NCBI GenBank assembly: GCA_902826815.1
Contig: CADEGF010000014.1
Coordinates: 1 to 64,000 of the forward strand
Origin: an uncultured Mycobacteriaceae bacterium
GTDB taxonomy: Bacteria; Actinomycetota; Actinomycetes; Mycobacteriales; Mycobacteriaceae
DNA length: 64,000 nt
Reading direction: 5' to 3'
The notes beneath the pieces were generated by a model. It had not been told where the DNA came from. It did no database searches and saw nothing but the letters and a program-made list of their open reading frames with translations. Shown here piece after piece: positions 8,330 through 16,034 of the stretch (within the stretch, counting starts at the first letter, position 1; every line of letters starts with the position of its first letter). The translations under genes and the position numbers were made by a program.

Positions 8330-9991
8330 CTAGGACAGCGATTCGTCCAATTCGCCCAGCGAGGCGATCAGTGCGCTGTTGGCCGAATAGTCGACCGGGC
8401 ACGCGATGACGCTGACGGTGTCGTCGTCGAGCGCTCGGCGCAGCGTCGGGAGCAGTTCGGCCGCCGAGGTGATTCGGTAGCCCTTCGCACCGAAACTCTC
8501 GGCGTAGGCGACGAAGTCCGGATTGGAGAACTTGGTCTCGACGTTGTGGCCGATCTCGAGGTCCATCTTCCAGCTGATCAATCCGAAGGCGTTGTCATCC
8601 CAGATCAGGATCACGAAGGGCGTTTTCATGCGCAGGGCCGTCTCGATCTCCTGCGAGTTCATCAGGAACGCACCGTCACCGTTGGCGACGAGCACCCTGG
8701 AATTCGGTCGCGCGATCTTGGCGGCGATCGCCCCCGGCACCGTCCACGCCATGGTCGAAAGACCGTTGGAGATCAGGCATGTGTTCGGCTCATACGTCGG
8801 ATAGAGCCTGGCCATCCACATCTTGAGTGCGCCGGTGTCGACCAGCACGATGTCGTCGCTGCGCATCGCCGCCCGGGTATCGGCCACGATGCGGGCAGGG
8901 GTGAGGGGGAAGCTGTCGTCGGCGCGGCCGCGGTCGAGTTCTCCGGACAGCAGCTCACGGATTCGTACGTGACCTTCTGAATGCGGATATTGGCGAGTCA
9001 CCCGGGTAGCCAGCGCGTCCAGCGTGCCGCCGATGTCGGCCTGCAATCCCACCGCGACGTCGTAGTGCACGTCTACTTCCGCCGGAAAGCGGTGGATGTG
9101 GATGATCTTCGTATTGCCGGTCGGATTGATGCGGATCGGGTCGAACTCCTGAAGTTCGTAACCGGCGGCGACGATGACGTCGGCCTGGTCGAAGCCGAAG
9201 TTCACGTAGTCATGGCGCATGAAGCCGACGGCGCCGAGTGCCAGCGGATGGTCGTCGGGCATGACGCCCTTGCCGTGGAACGTCGTCGCCACGGGAACGA
9301 GAAGCGCTTCGGCGAACCGGCGGACCGCGCCGGCCGCTCCGCTGCGCGCAGCACCGTGGCCGGCCAGCAAGATGGGATTGCGCGCTGCGCACAGAAGCTC
9401 CACGGCGCGGTCCAACTGCGCGGCCGAGGGATCGTCGGGCCGTGGCACGTTGACAGGCAGGGGGCTTGAACCCTCTGGGGCGGGCGCTTCTTCGACGTCC
9501 TCGGGTACGGCCAAGTAAACGGCACCTGGGCGCTCGGTCTGTGCGAGTTTGAACGCCTTCCTGACCATTTCCGGGACCGCCCCCGGTGTCGCGACGAGCG
9601 CGGACCACTTCGTGGCCGGAGCGAACATCGAGACGAGGTCGACGCTCTGGTGTGACTCCTTGTAGCTACGGCGCATTCCAACCTGAGCCGAGATCGCCAG
9701 CACCGGAGTCGAATTCGTAGTCGCATCGGCGGCGCCGAGCAGGAGGTTGATGGCGCCAGGGCCAAGCGTCGCCGAACACACGCCGGCTTTACCCGTCAGT
9801 CGCCCGTAGACCTCGGCCATGAACGACGCGCCCTGCTCGTGTCGCGTCAGCACGTATTCGATCGATGACTTCGACACCGCTTCGGTGAAGCGAATGTTCT
9901 CCTCGCCAGGGATACCGAAGACGTGTGTGACGCCCTCGTTCTCCAGGCATTCGACGATCAGCTCGGCCGTGCTTCGATTCGGCTCACTCAC
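8330..9991 (-). CDS. Acetolactate synthase-like ThDP-dependent enzyme
   Basis: About 553 residues from the GTG at 9991; the frame stays open to 10090, but the extra N-terminus is unlike the family. The N-terminal Pyr domain has the catalytic Glu in LTRHEQGASFMAEVYGRLTG, a central FAD/DHAP-like domain follows, and the C-terminal PP domain has the ThDP/Mg motif NGDGAFLMNSQEIETAL. It best resembles catabolic acetolactate synthase (AlsS) or related acetohydroxyacid synthase large-subunit-like enzymes, which condense pyruvate. No small regulatory subunit gene is adjacent, in keeping with the catabolic type. It is transcribed away from the arsenic genes upstream. Confidence 0.8.
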   Translation of the reverse strand: MSEPNRSTAELIVECLENEGVTHVFGIPGEENIRFTEAVSKSSIEYVLTRHEQGASFMAEVYGRLTGKAGVCSATLGPGAINLLLGAADATTNSTPVLAISAQVGMRRSYKESHQSVDLVSMFAPATKWSALVATPGAVPEMVRKAFKLAQTERPGAVYLAVPEDVEEAPAPEGSSPLPVNVPRPDDPSAAQLDRAVELLCAARNPILLAGHGAARSGAAGAVRRFAEALLVPVATTFHGKGVMPDDHPLALGAVGFMRHDYVNFGFDQADVIVAAGYELQEFDPIRINPTGNTKIIHIHRFPAEVDVHYDVAVGLQADIGGTLDALATRVTRQYPHSEGHVRIRELLSGELDRGRADDSFPLTPARIVADTRAAMRSDDIVLVDTGALKMWMARLYPTYEPNTCLISNGLSTMAWTVPGAIAAKIARPNSRVLVANGDGAFLMNSQEIETALRMKTPFVILIWDDNAFGLISWKMDLEIGHNVETKFSNPDFVAYAESFGAKGYRITSAAELLPTLRRALDDDTVSVIACPVDYSANSALIASLGELDESLS

Positions 9992-10086
9992 CTGAACGAG
10001 CGTAGTCGCGGCACCGGTGCGCGAGATTGCATTCGCGCAGGCCTCCACTCGCGATTCCTCTGCTGGAATGCCATTTCGCGGGTGTC

Positions 10087-10752
10087 TCACGCCACCGAGA
10101 CGTTGAGTTCCGCGAGGAGTCGGCGAACGCGTCGTTCGATGTCGTCGCGAATCGGGCGCACCTCGTCGACCGATCGCTCTGCGGGGTCATCGAGTTCCCA
10201 GTTCTCGTATCGCTTTCCCGGGAAGATCGGGCACGCGTCACCGCACCCCATGGTGACGACGACGTCCGCGGCCTGCACGATCTCATCGGTCCATGGTTTG
10301 GGGAACTCTCCCGTTATGTCGATACCGACCTCTGCCATCACTTCAACGGCGGTTGGGTTGATCTCATGACCTGGCTCCGACCCGCCCGACCACGCGACAG
10401 CCCGCTCGCCGGCGAGGTGGCTGAAGAATCCGAGCGCCATCTGCGAGCGGCCGGCGTTGTGGGTGCAGAGGAATAGCACGGTGGGCTGTCTGTCGCTGAT
10501 CTTGCCCTCGACGCGAGCCAGGGCGTGGAGGCGTTGGCGGGCGAACCGTTCGGCCAGCAGGGGCAGGAAGTTTGGAACGGTTGCGCGGCCGGCGAACTGG
10601 TCGTAGGAGGAGTGCAGGAACCGTTCAATGGTTTCGGCGCCGAACGTGTCGGCGAACTCAGACTCCAGCCGCGCCGCCGCCGTCTTTATCGCGAGATTCT
10701 GGTCGATGGGCAAGTCGGCGCGCAGTTGATGGGTTACCGGGCTGTCGGTCAC
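10087..10752 (-). CDS. arsC: Arsenate reductase with N-terminal helical domain
   Basis: 221 residues. The C-terminal 130 residues are a low-molecular-weight phosphatase-type arsenate reductase with P-loop CTHNAGRS starting at Cys96, followed by GDACPIFPGKRYENW with its resolving Cys and DP residues. The first 88 residues form a separate helical domain found in many actinobacterial ArsC proteins. It would reduce arsenate to arsenite, probably with mycothiol or thioredoxin as electron donor. The start overlaps the ACR3 stop by 4 bases, so arsR-ACR3-arsC is one operon. Confidence 0.9.
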   Translation of the reverse strand: MTDSPVTHQLRADLPIDQNLAIKTAAARLESEFADTFGAETIERFLHSSYDQFAGRATVPNFLPLLAERFARQRLHALARVEGKISDRQPTVLFLCTHNAGRSQMALGFFSHLAGERAVAWSGGSEPGHEINPTAVEVMAEVGIDITGEFPKPWTDEIVQAADVVVTMGCGDACPIFPGKRYENWELDDPAERSVDEVRPIRDDIERRVRRLLAELNVSVA

Positions 10753-11864
10753 GGTGTGGTCTCCGTTCTCGTCGTCGAGGTATCGGGAAGGTGTTCGGGG
10801 GTGTGATGGGTGAACCGGCGCCGCAGCGCCAGGGAGACATACACCAGCGCGACGAGGACTGGTACTTCGATGAGGGGTCCGACGACTCCGGCGAGAGCTT
10901 GTCCGGAGGCGGCGCCGTAGGTGGCGATGGCGACCGCGATGGCGAGTTCGAAGTTGTTGCCGGCAGCGGTGAATGCCAGGGTGGTGGTGCGCTCATAGCC
11001 CAAGTGCAAAAGGATGCCGAGCAGGTAGCCGCCGCCCCACATAATGGCGAAGTAGGCCAGCAACGGCAGGGCAATCCTGGCCACGTCGAACGGCTGGTTT
11101 GTGATCTGATCGCCCTGTAGCGCAAAGAGAATCACGATGGTGAACAGCAGTCCGTAGAGCGCCCACGGCCCGATGCGCGGGAGCAGCCGTGCCTCGTACC
11201 AGTCGCGGCCCTTCGCTTTTTCGCCGATGCGGCGGGAGAGGTATCCGGCCAGCAGGGGGATGCCGAGGAAGATGAGCACCGATTTGGCGATCTGCCAGGG
11301 TGAGGTGTCGATGGTGGTTTGTTCCAGTCCGAGCCAGCCGGGCAGCACCGACAGGTAGAACCAGCCCAGCACGGCGAACATGACGACTTGGAAGATCGAG
11401 TTGAGCGCGACGAGGACGGCGGCGGCTTCCCGATCGCCGCACGCCAGGTCATTCCAGATGATGACCATCGCGATGCAGCGGGCCAGCCCTACGATGATCA
11501 ACCCGGTGCGGTACTCCGGCAGGTCCGGCAGTAGCAGCCAGGCCAGCGCGAACATCAGTGCCGGGCCGAATACCCAGTTCAGCACCAGTGACGAGAGCAG
11601 GAGTTTGCGGTCGCCAGTGACGGTGTCGAGTCGGTCGTAGCGCACTTTGGCCAAGACCGGATACATCATGATCAGCAACCCGAGGGCGATGGGCAGCGAA
11701 ATCCCGTCCAGTTGAACGCTTTCCAACGCCGTGTTCAACCCGGGGATCCACCGCCCGAGCAGCAGTCCGGCGATCATGGCGGCGCCGATCCAGACCGGCA
11801 GGAACCGGTCGAGGGTGGAGAGCTTGCCCATGACCCCCGGCGCTGCGGTGGCAGTGTCGGTCAT
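10749..11864 (-). CDS. acr3: ACR3-family arsenite efflux permease
   Basis: 371 residues with about ten hydrophobic segments. The conserved Cys of ACR3 transmembrane helix 4 is in GLARCIAMVIIWNDLACGD, and the conserved AAGNNFELAIAVAIATYG segment of the second half is present. It exports arsenite produced by the ArsC encoded downstream. It is coupled on both sides by 4-base overlaps with arsR upstream and arsC downstream. Confidence 0.93.
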   Translation of the reverse strand: MTDTATAAPGVMGKLSTLDRFLPVWIGAAMIAGLLLGRWIPGLNTALESVQLDGISLPIALGLLIMMYPVLAKVRYDRLDTVTGDRKLLLSSLVLNWVFGPALMFALAWLLLPDLPEYRTGLIIVGLARCIAMVIIWNDLACGDREAAAVLVALNSIFQVVMFAVLGWFYLSVLPGWLGLEQTTIDTSPWQIAKSVLIFLGIPLLAGYLSRRIGEKAKGRDWYEARLLPRIGPWALYGLLFTIVILFALQGDQITNQPFDVARIALPLLAYFAIMWGGGYLLGILLHLGYERTTTLAFTAAGNNFELAIAVAIATYGAASGQALAGVVGPLIEVPVLVALVYVSLALRRRFTHHTPEHLPDTSTTRTETTP

Positions 11865-12235
11865 GCCCGCACCCCGACCGTGTCGGTGGCCGCGCCAAGC
11901 AGCACCGACAGGCTAGCCAGCGCTTCGGGCACCACCGCGTAGTACACCCACGACGCCCGACGCTCGGAGGTGAGCAGCCCCGCGTCGCGCAGCACCTTGA
12001 GGTGATGGCTCACGGTGGGCTGGGAAACCTCCAACCCGGTCGAGATGTCACAGACACAGGCCTCGCCGCCGGCGTGGCTTGCGATCGAGGAAAACAACCG
12101 CAGCCGCACCGGATCGGCCAGCGCCTTGAGTTTGACCGCCATATCCGCTGCCGCCTCGGGCGTGAGTGGATCGCGTAGGAGCGCGCCGGGTGGGCAACAC
12201 GCCGGATCGGTCGACAACCCGCGTGACTTCGACAT
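11861..12235 (-). CDS. arsR: ArsR-family repressor of the arsenic operon
   Basis: 124 residues with a winged helix-turn-helix. The ACVCDIS segment matches the ELCVCDL-type As(III)-binding site of the family, and VSQPTVSHHLKVLRDAGLL is the recognition helix. Extra Cys near the N-terminus (PACCPPG) may add metal ligands. It is first of the arsR-ACR3-arsC operon. An inverted repeat overlapping its own start codon is a good operator candidate, suggesting autoregulation. Confidence 0.92.
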   Translation of the reverse strand: MSKSRGLSTDPACCPPGALLRDPLTPEAAADMAVKLKALADPVRLRLFSSIASHAGGEACVCDISTGLEVSQPTVSHHLKVLRDAGLLTSERRASWVYYAVVPEALASLSVLLGAATDTVGVRA

Positions 12236-12242
12236 ACGTCGA
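12229..12242. promoter_or_regulatory. Candidate ArsR operator over the arsR start
   Basis: A perfect inverted repeat TCGAC-ATAC-GTCGA includes the arsR start codon (12233-12235). Its core GACATACGTC matches the motif GACATAYRTC found twice upstream of cadI and the second arsR, which suggests a common binding specificity. Confidence 0.6.
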
Positions 12243-12356
12243 TATTGACAGGCATCGAATCAGTTAGCAAATGAACGCCGGGTGAAGAACGGATCCCCAT
12301 CTCGGGCAGCCGCCTACCGCGCCCGTGTGGCCACGGCCGCGGTAGGTCGCGATCGG

Positions 12357-12824
12357 CTAGCAGCAGGACGCTGCCGCTTTGTCTGCTTCCTCGGACGATC
12401 CGCCGCAGCACGCGGTGTCGTCGCCTTCCCCGGGGTGCTGCGGGCTGGTGCCGAAGGTGTTGGAATCGGCCAGCACGGTGTAGACCTCCCACTTCTCGCC
12501 GGCCGGCCCGGTCACCCAGACCTTGTCCTGGGTGGCAAAGCAACACGTTGTGCCGATCTCCTCGTCAGTGAACAAGCCTGCTTCACTGAGGCGCGCGATT
12601 TCCGAGTGGACCTGGTCGCTCGAGTCGACTTCTACGCCTAGATGGTTGATCGAGCCGCCGTTGCCTGGACTCTCTATGAGCACCAGCTTGAGCGGCGGTT
12701 GGACGACGGCGAAGTTCGCGTAGCCCTCCTTCACCTTGTTCGGCTCGGTGTTGAAGAGCTTCGAGTAGAAGGTGATCGCTTCGGCGAGGTCGTCGACGTT
12801 GAGTGCGAGTTGGACGCGGGACAT
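12357..12824 (-). CDS. cadI: CadI/ArsI-type vicinal-oxygen-chelate protein
   Basis: 155 residues of the glyoxalase/VOC fold. It resembles mycobacterial CadI and the ArsI C-As lyases that demethylate organoarsenicals. The Cys94-Cys95 pair in GTTCCFATQDKVW is the thiol pair that binds trivalent arsenic in ArsI, and His61 and Glu113 fit the metal triad. The C-terminus carries two more Cys pairs (TACCGG and the final SCC). It is transcribed divergently from a second arsR over a region with paired operator motifs, so it is probably induced by metal or arsenic. Confidence 0.88.
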   Translation of the reverse strand: MSRVQLALNVDDLAEAITFYSKLFNTEPNKVKEGYANFAVVQPPLKLVLIESPGNGGSINHLGVEVDSSDQVHSEIARLSEAGLFTDEEIGTTCCFATQDKVWVTGPAGEKWEVYTVLADSNTFGTSPQHPGEGDDTACCGGSSEEADKAAASCC

Positions 12825-12846
12825 GATGGAGACCTTTCAGGTGTGA

Positions 12847-12900
12847 GACATATATCGAAATGGCGCCGACTCCAGAATGCCCACCTCTTTGATATATGTC
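12847..12900. promoter_or_regulatory. Paired operator half-sites between cadI and arsR
   Basis: GACATATATC (12847-12856) and its exact reverse complement GATATATGTC (12891-12900) lie 34 bases apart in the divergent region. Each is close to one of the two starts. Both fit GACATAYRTC, also seen at the first arsR. Confidence 0.7.
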
Positions 12901-12912
12901 AAGAAGGTCGGT

Positions 12913-13284
12913 ATGGTTGGGAGCATGCCGAAGACGCTGCCGATGATCGACATGTCCACTCCGGTCTGCTGCGCTCCGGTGGCCGCCGGTCCGATGTCGG
13001 ACGAAGCTGCACTCGAAGTTGCGCTGCGATTGAAGGCGCTGGCCGACCCGGTGCGGGTGAAGATCATGTCCCTGCTCTTCGGCTCGGCCGACGGTGAAGA
13101 GAACAGCGGCGATCTTGCAGCGACATTGGGCCTGACCGAATCGACTGCGAGCCATCATCTTGCCCAATTGCGCAAGGCGGGTCTCGTCGAGTCGCAGCGG
13201 CGGGGAATGAACGTCTTTCACCGAGCGCATCGTGACGCGCTGATCGCGCTGTGCGCCGTGCTGGATCCGACCTGCTGCACGTAG
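12913..13284 (+). CDS. arsR: Second ArsR/SmtB-family regulator
   Basis: 123 residues from the ATG at 12913, which follows AAGAAGG (12901-12907) by five bases; ATG 12925 is an alternative. The winged helix contains LGLTESTASHHLAQLRKAGLV. There is a Cys pair near the N-terminus (TPVCCAP) and another at the very end (PTCCT), likely metal or arsenic ligands different from those of the first ArsR. The layout cadI / arsR matches the Rv2641-Rv2642 neighbourhood of M. tuberculosis. It probably represses itself and cadI. Confidence 0.9.
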   Translation: MVGSMPKTLPMIDMSTPVCCAPVAAGPMSDEAALEVALRLKALADPVRVKIMSLLFGSADGEENSGDLAATLGLTESTASHHLAQLRKAGLVESQRRGMNVFHRAHRDALIALCAVLDPTCCT

Positions 13285-13292
13285 CCCGGTCG

Positions 13293-14084
13293 TCACGTGT
13301 TCGACTCCAGTACGCGGATGACCTCGTGCAGTGGTTCCGGTGAGGTTCCGATGTCGCCGGCGAACGGATGTGACAGCTCCAGGACAAGGAAAAGCTGCGC
13401 ACCGACGAGCACGCCGAGGATCGCAACCATCGTGTAGTGCGTGGCGGACTTCTCGACGCCGTAGATGATCGCGCAACCGAGGAGCAGGGCGCTGGTCAAG
13501 AAGATGACAGCCCAGAGTGACCACGGCGGGCCGATGTCGGTGCGGGCCTGTAGAACTCGTTGCGTCCGGGCCTGGCTGAGACTGTCGAGGTTGGCGAAGG
13601 AGGTTCCCAACACCGACTCTTGGGCGGGGGTGTGCGTCTGCACGCTTTCGTAAGCCGAACGGAGGCGGGCCAGTGCATCGTCGGCCTGAGGATAGTGACG
13701 GCCACTGGCTGCCTCGTTCCACTCGGTGGCGGCGGCGTGTTCATAGTCCAGCAGGCTCTGATGAATGCGGTCGCGGTCCGGCTGATCAAACACATTCAAG
13801 CTTCTGGCCAACTCGACACCAGCCGCGCCCTCGGTGCGCGCCCTCCCGTCCGCATCGTTGATCTGGCCCCACATCGCAGACACGACGAACCCGATGAAGA
13901 AGGCGAAGACAAACCCGACGACTCCGAACGCGAATCTCGTGACATCGTTGTGCTCTTCGCCCCTCAGTGTCGGAAAACGACGGCGCACGAAAATCTGGAT
14001 GGCGATGGCTGCGCTCGTCGTGATTACGACAATGCCCAGCAGCAGAAGCCACGAGGGCAGCGCACTCACCAACCATTGACTCAA
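13293..14084 (-). CDS. DUF4239 (bestrophin-like domain) membrane protein
   Basis: 263 residues with two N-terminal transmembrane segments (about 10-30 and 50-70), a long soluble helical region (about 75-185) and two more hydrophobic segments (about 187-210 and 217-237). The order and the FAFFIGFVVSAMWG segment fit DUF4239, a family with weak similarity to bestrophin channels. Function unknown. It converges with the second arsR, with only eight bases between stops. Confidence 0.75.
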   Translation of the reverse strand: MSQWLVSALPSWLLLLGIVVITTSAAIAIQIFVRRRFPTLRGEEHNDVTRFAFGVVGFVFAFFIGFVVSAMWGQINDADGRARTEGAAGVELARSLNVFDQPDRDRIHQSLLDYEHAAATEWNEAASGRHYPQADDALARLRSAYESVQTHTPAQESVLGTSFANLDSLSQARTQRVLQARTDIGPPWSLWAVIFLTSALLLGCAIIYGVEKSATHYTMVAILGVLVGAQLFLVLELSHPFAGDIGTSPEPLHEVIRVLESNT

Positions 14085-14177
14085 AGCCGCTCTCCTAACG
14101 CATTCACGGCTTTTCGACTGTAGGCGCCCGTCGGGTTCGGCGAGTGGTGATCTGCGGGTTCCGTTTCCGTCGCTGAC

Positions 14178-14978
14178 TCAGCGAGTCAAATCCCATTGGC
14201 CGTAATCGGCAGCAAGGATGTCATCCTCGTCCACATGGGTACCTCCCAAGCTGATGCCCGGGTCCGACGCGGTGACGATCACCCGTTGATAGAGAACCGC
14301 GGCGGGTTCGCGCTCACCGTCCGACCATGCGCGGGTCTGCCAGGCCCACCGGTATCCCGGGGTGGTCGAGTGGCCGATCACGCCGTCGGCGATCGCCCAT
14401 CCACACACTCCGGCGTGCCCGTAGACACCGGTGCGCTCCACACCGATCACCGAGTTGATGCCGCGAAGCCACTGCACTGCAACGCTTTTCCAGGTGGCGG
14501 AATCGATGTCCTCGTCGATGCTGAAGAAGATCGGCGCCGAGTCCGGGCCGCCTGCCGCGACGTGCAGCAGCAGCGCCGTCTGCGCGTCGGAGACGCCGCC
14601 GTCGTATCCGCGGGTGTAGTCCGACGGTGCTCCAGGCCAGTTCGGCTTGCCGTATTGGTAGATGCTGACGACCTGAAGTCCTAAGGCGCGCAGTGCGTCC
14701 GCGTACTCGCGGGTGACGGGTTTGAAATCGAACGTGGCGCCAGGCCGCAGCTCGGATACGTACACCAGCGCTCCTGTGTAGCCCGCGGCGGCGACCTGAT
14801 CGGCGGGGACCAGCTTCTCGGCGAAGTCGATCAGCTTGCCGTTGGCGGCCGACGCCTTCGGCGCTTCGACAGCCGACGCGACGAAACCGGCCAGAACCGG
14901 TGCCGCCAGCGCGTATTTGAAGAGTTCGCGTCTGGTGACGGAGCCGGTCGGCTCTTGGCTATTCGGGTCCGACGACAC
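14178..14978 (-). CDS. Tat-secreted DUF1906 (Rv2525c-like) glycoside hydrolase-fold protein
   Basis: 266 residues from a GTG at 14978. The N-terminus has a twin-arginine signal, TRRELFKYALAAPVLAGF (RR at 16-17), ending in ASA. The mature part begins GKLIDFAEKLVPADQVAAAG and has the TIM-barrel-like DUF1906 motifs (FFSIDEDID, RTGVYGHAGVCGWAIADG, GTHVDEDDI). It resembles M. tuberculosis Rv2525c, a Tat-exported cell-envelope protein. The start lies inside the end of the cutinase gene (20-base overlap), implying translational coupling. The enzymatic substrate is not known. Confidence 0.85.
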   Translation of the reverse strand: MSSDPNSQEPTGSVTRRELFKYALAAPVLAGFVASAVEAPKASAANGKLIDFAEKLVPADQVAAAGYTGALVYVSELRPGATFDFKPVTREYADALRALGLQVVSIYQYGKPNWPGAPSDYTRGYDGGVSDAQTALLLHVAAGGPDSAPIFFSIDEDIDSATWKSVAVQWLRGINSVIGVERTGVYGHAGVCGWAIADGVIGHSTTPGYRWAWQTRAWSDGEREPAAVLYQRVIVTASDPGISLGGTHVDEDDILAADYGQWDLTR

Positions 14979-15828
14979 GACACTCGGTTGTACACGAGGC
15001 CACGGTCTCCGGCGAGGGCTGCAAGTGCTGCTGGGGTTGCGAAGGCGCGGCGGGCGCGGGCAAGTGCGGCTGACCGGCGGCCGGGACCAGGGTCTGCGGC
15101 TGACCCGCCGGGACAGGGGTCTCCGGCGTCGCCTCGCGCGGAGGCGTCGTCGCCACTTTGCCTGCCGCGAACATCGCCGCTCGGTCGACCATCCCCGTTT
15201 CCACGTACTGCGTATGTGCGTTGAAATCCCGTCCGCTCGAGCAGACGAAATCATCCTCGACACAGAGTTCGACGGTCCTGTCCTCATACAGCGGGCCGAC
15301 GTCGACGTCTGGCTGATTGATCACGCGCATGAACCGGTCGTTGGGTTTCCCGAACAGCGTGACGGCGACGACGTGCGGGGCCACGTCGTCCGGCATCGGA
15401 TTCGGGACGCCTTCTGGGGCGCCGTCCGGGATGACGTTCGACGTGACGAAGCCGGCGACGGCAGCGCCCTGGGAGAAGCCGCCGAGCACGATGTTGGTGT
15501 TGGGACAGTTGGCTGCCATGGACTCGACGCGGGCGCTGGCATCGCGGACACCGTCCAGCGCCTTGGGGAATTCGGTGGTGGCGGGGTAGTCGACCGGATA
15601 GACGTCGAGCGACTTGGTGCCGATGCGGGAGCGCAGGGCGCTGACGAACGCCTCGCCGGTCGGTCCGACGCCAGGAGCTTCGGCCGTGCCCCGTGCGAAC
15701 ACCACCTCGACGTCTGGGCACGGGTCCGCAGATGCGGTCTGAACCGGGCTCAGCGGAGACAGACAAGCTGCTGCTGCGCCCACGAATATTGCAAATCGTC
15801 GTCCCCTCACGGCGCAATGTTGACACAT
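14959..15828 (-). CDS. Secreted cutinase-family esterase
   Basis: 289 residues with an N-terminal Sec signal (hydrophobic 12-32, cleavage near ASA-D). The alpha/beta hydrolase core has GFSQG with nucleophile Ser119, the acid in CVEDDFVC (about Asp193) and His205 in DFNAHTQY. Paired Cys fit the cutinase disulfides. A Pro/Gln-rich tail of about 60 residues follows the catalytic domain. Mycobacterial cutinase-like proteins hydrolyse lipid or polyester esters outside the cell. A GTG at 15810 is an alternative start. Confidence 0.88.
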   Translation of the reverse strand: MCQHCAVRGRRFAIFVGAAAACLSPLSPVQTASADPCPDVEVVFARGTAEAPGVGPTGEAFVSALRSRIGTKSLDVYPVDYPATTEFPKALDGVRDASARVESMAANCPNTNIVLGGFSQGAAVAGFVTSNVIPDGAPEGVPNPMPDDVAPHVVAVTLFGKPNDRFMRVINQPDVDVGPLYEDRTVELCVEDDFVCSSGRDFNAHTQYVETGMVDRAAMFAAGKVATTPPREATPETPVPAGQPQTLVPAAGQPHLPAPAAPSQPQQHLQPSPETVASCTTECRVVGPE

Positions 15829-16034
15829 CGATATGCCGCGCGCGATTCGAATTTCAAACAGCTAATGAACGTCTTATCAATCGGTTATCGATGGCTTAGT
15901 CAATTCGATTTCAGCGCTAATTCGCTTTGCGTGATCGACCTGGTCAGACGGCAAATTTCGCGAACGTGACGGCACCGCGATTTTCGGCGCCGAATTTCGC
16001 AGAGCCTTCACGTTCGGCGAAGTTCCCGACGGTC
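15829..16034. promoter_or_regulatory. AT-rich intergenic region upstream of the cutinase
   Basis: 206 bases, richer in A+T than the surroundings (about 15830-15960), lying upstream of the cutinase/DUF1906 pair and downstream of the flippase-like gene. It probably holds the cutinase promoter. No operator or RNA gene is recognisable. Confidence 0.35.

Noticed and set aside
12583-13722. 379-codon minus-strand frame across cadI, arsR and DUF4239
   Set aside because: Contradicted by three well-supported genes in other frames; no motifs.
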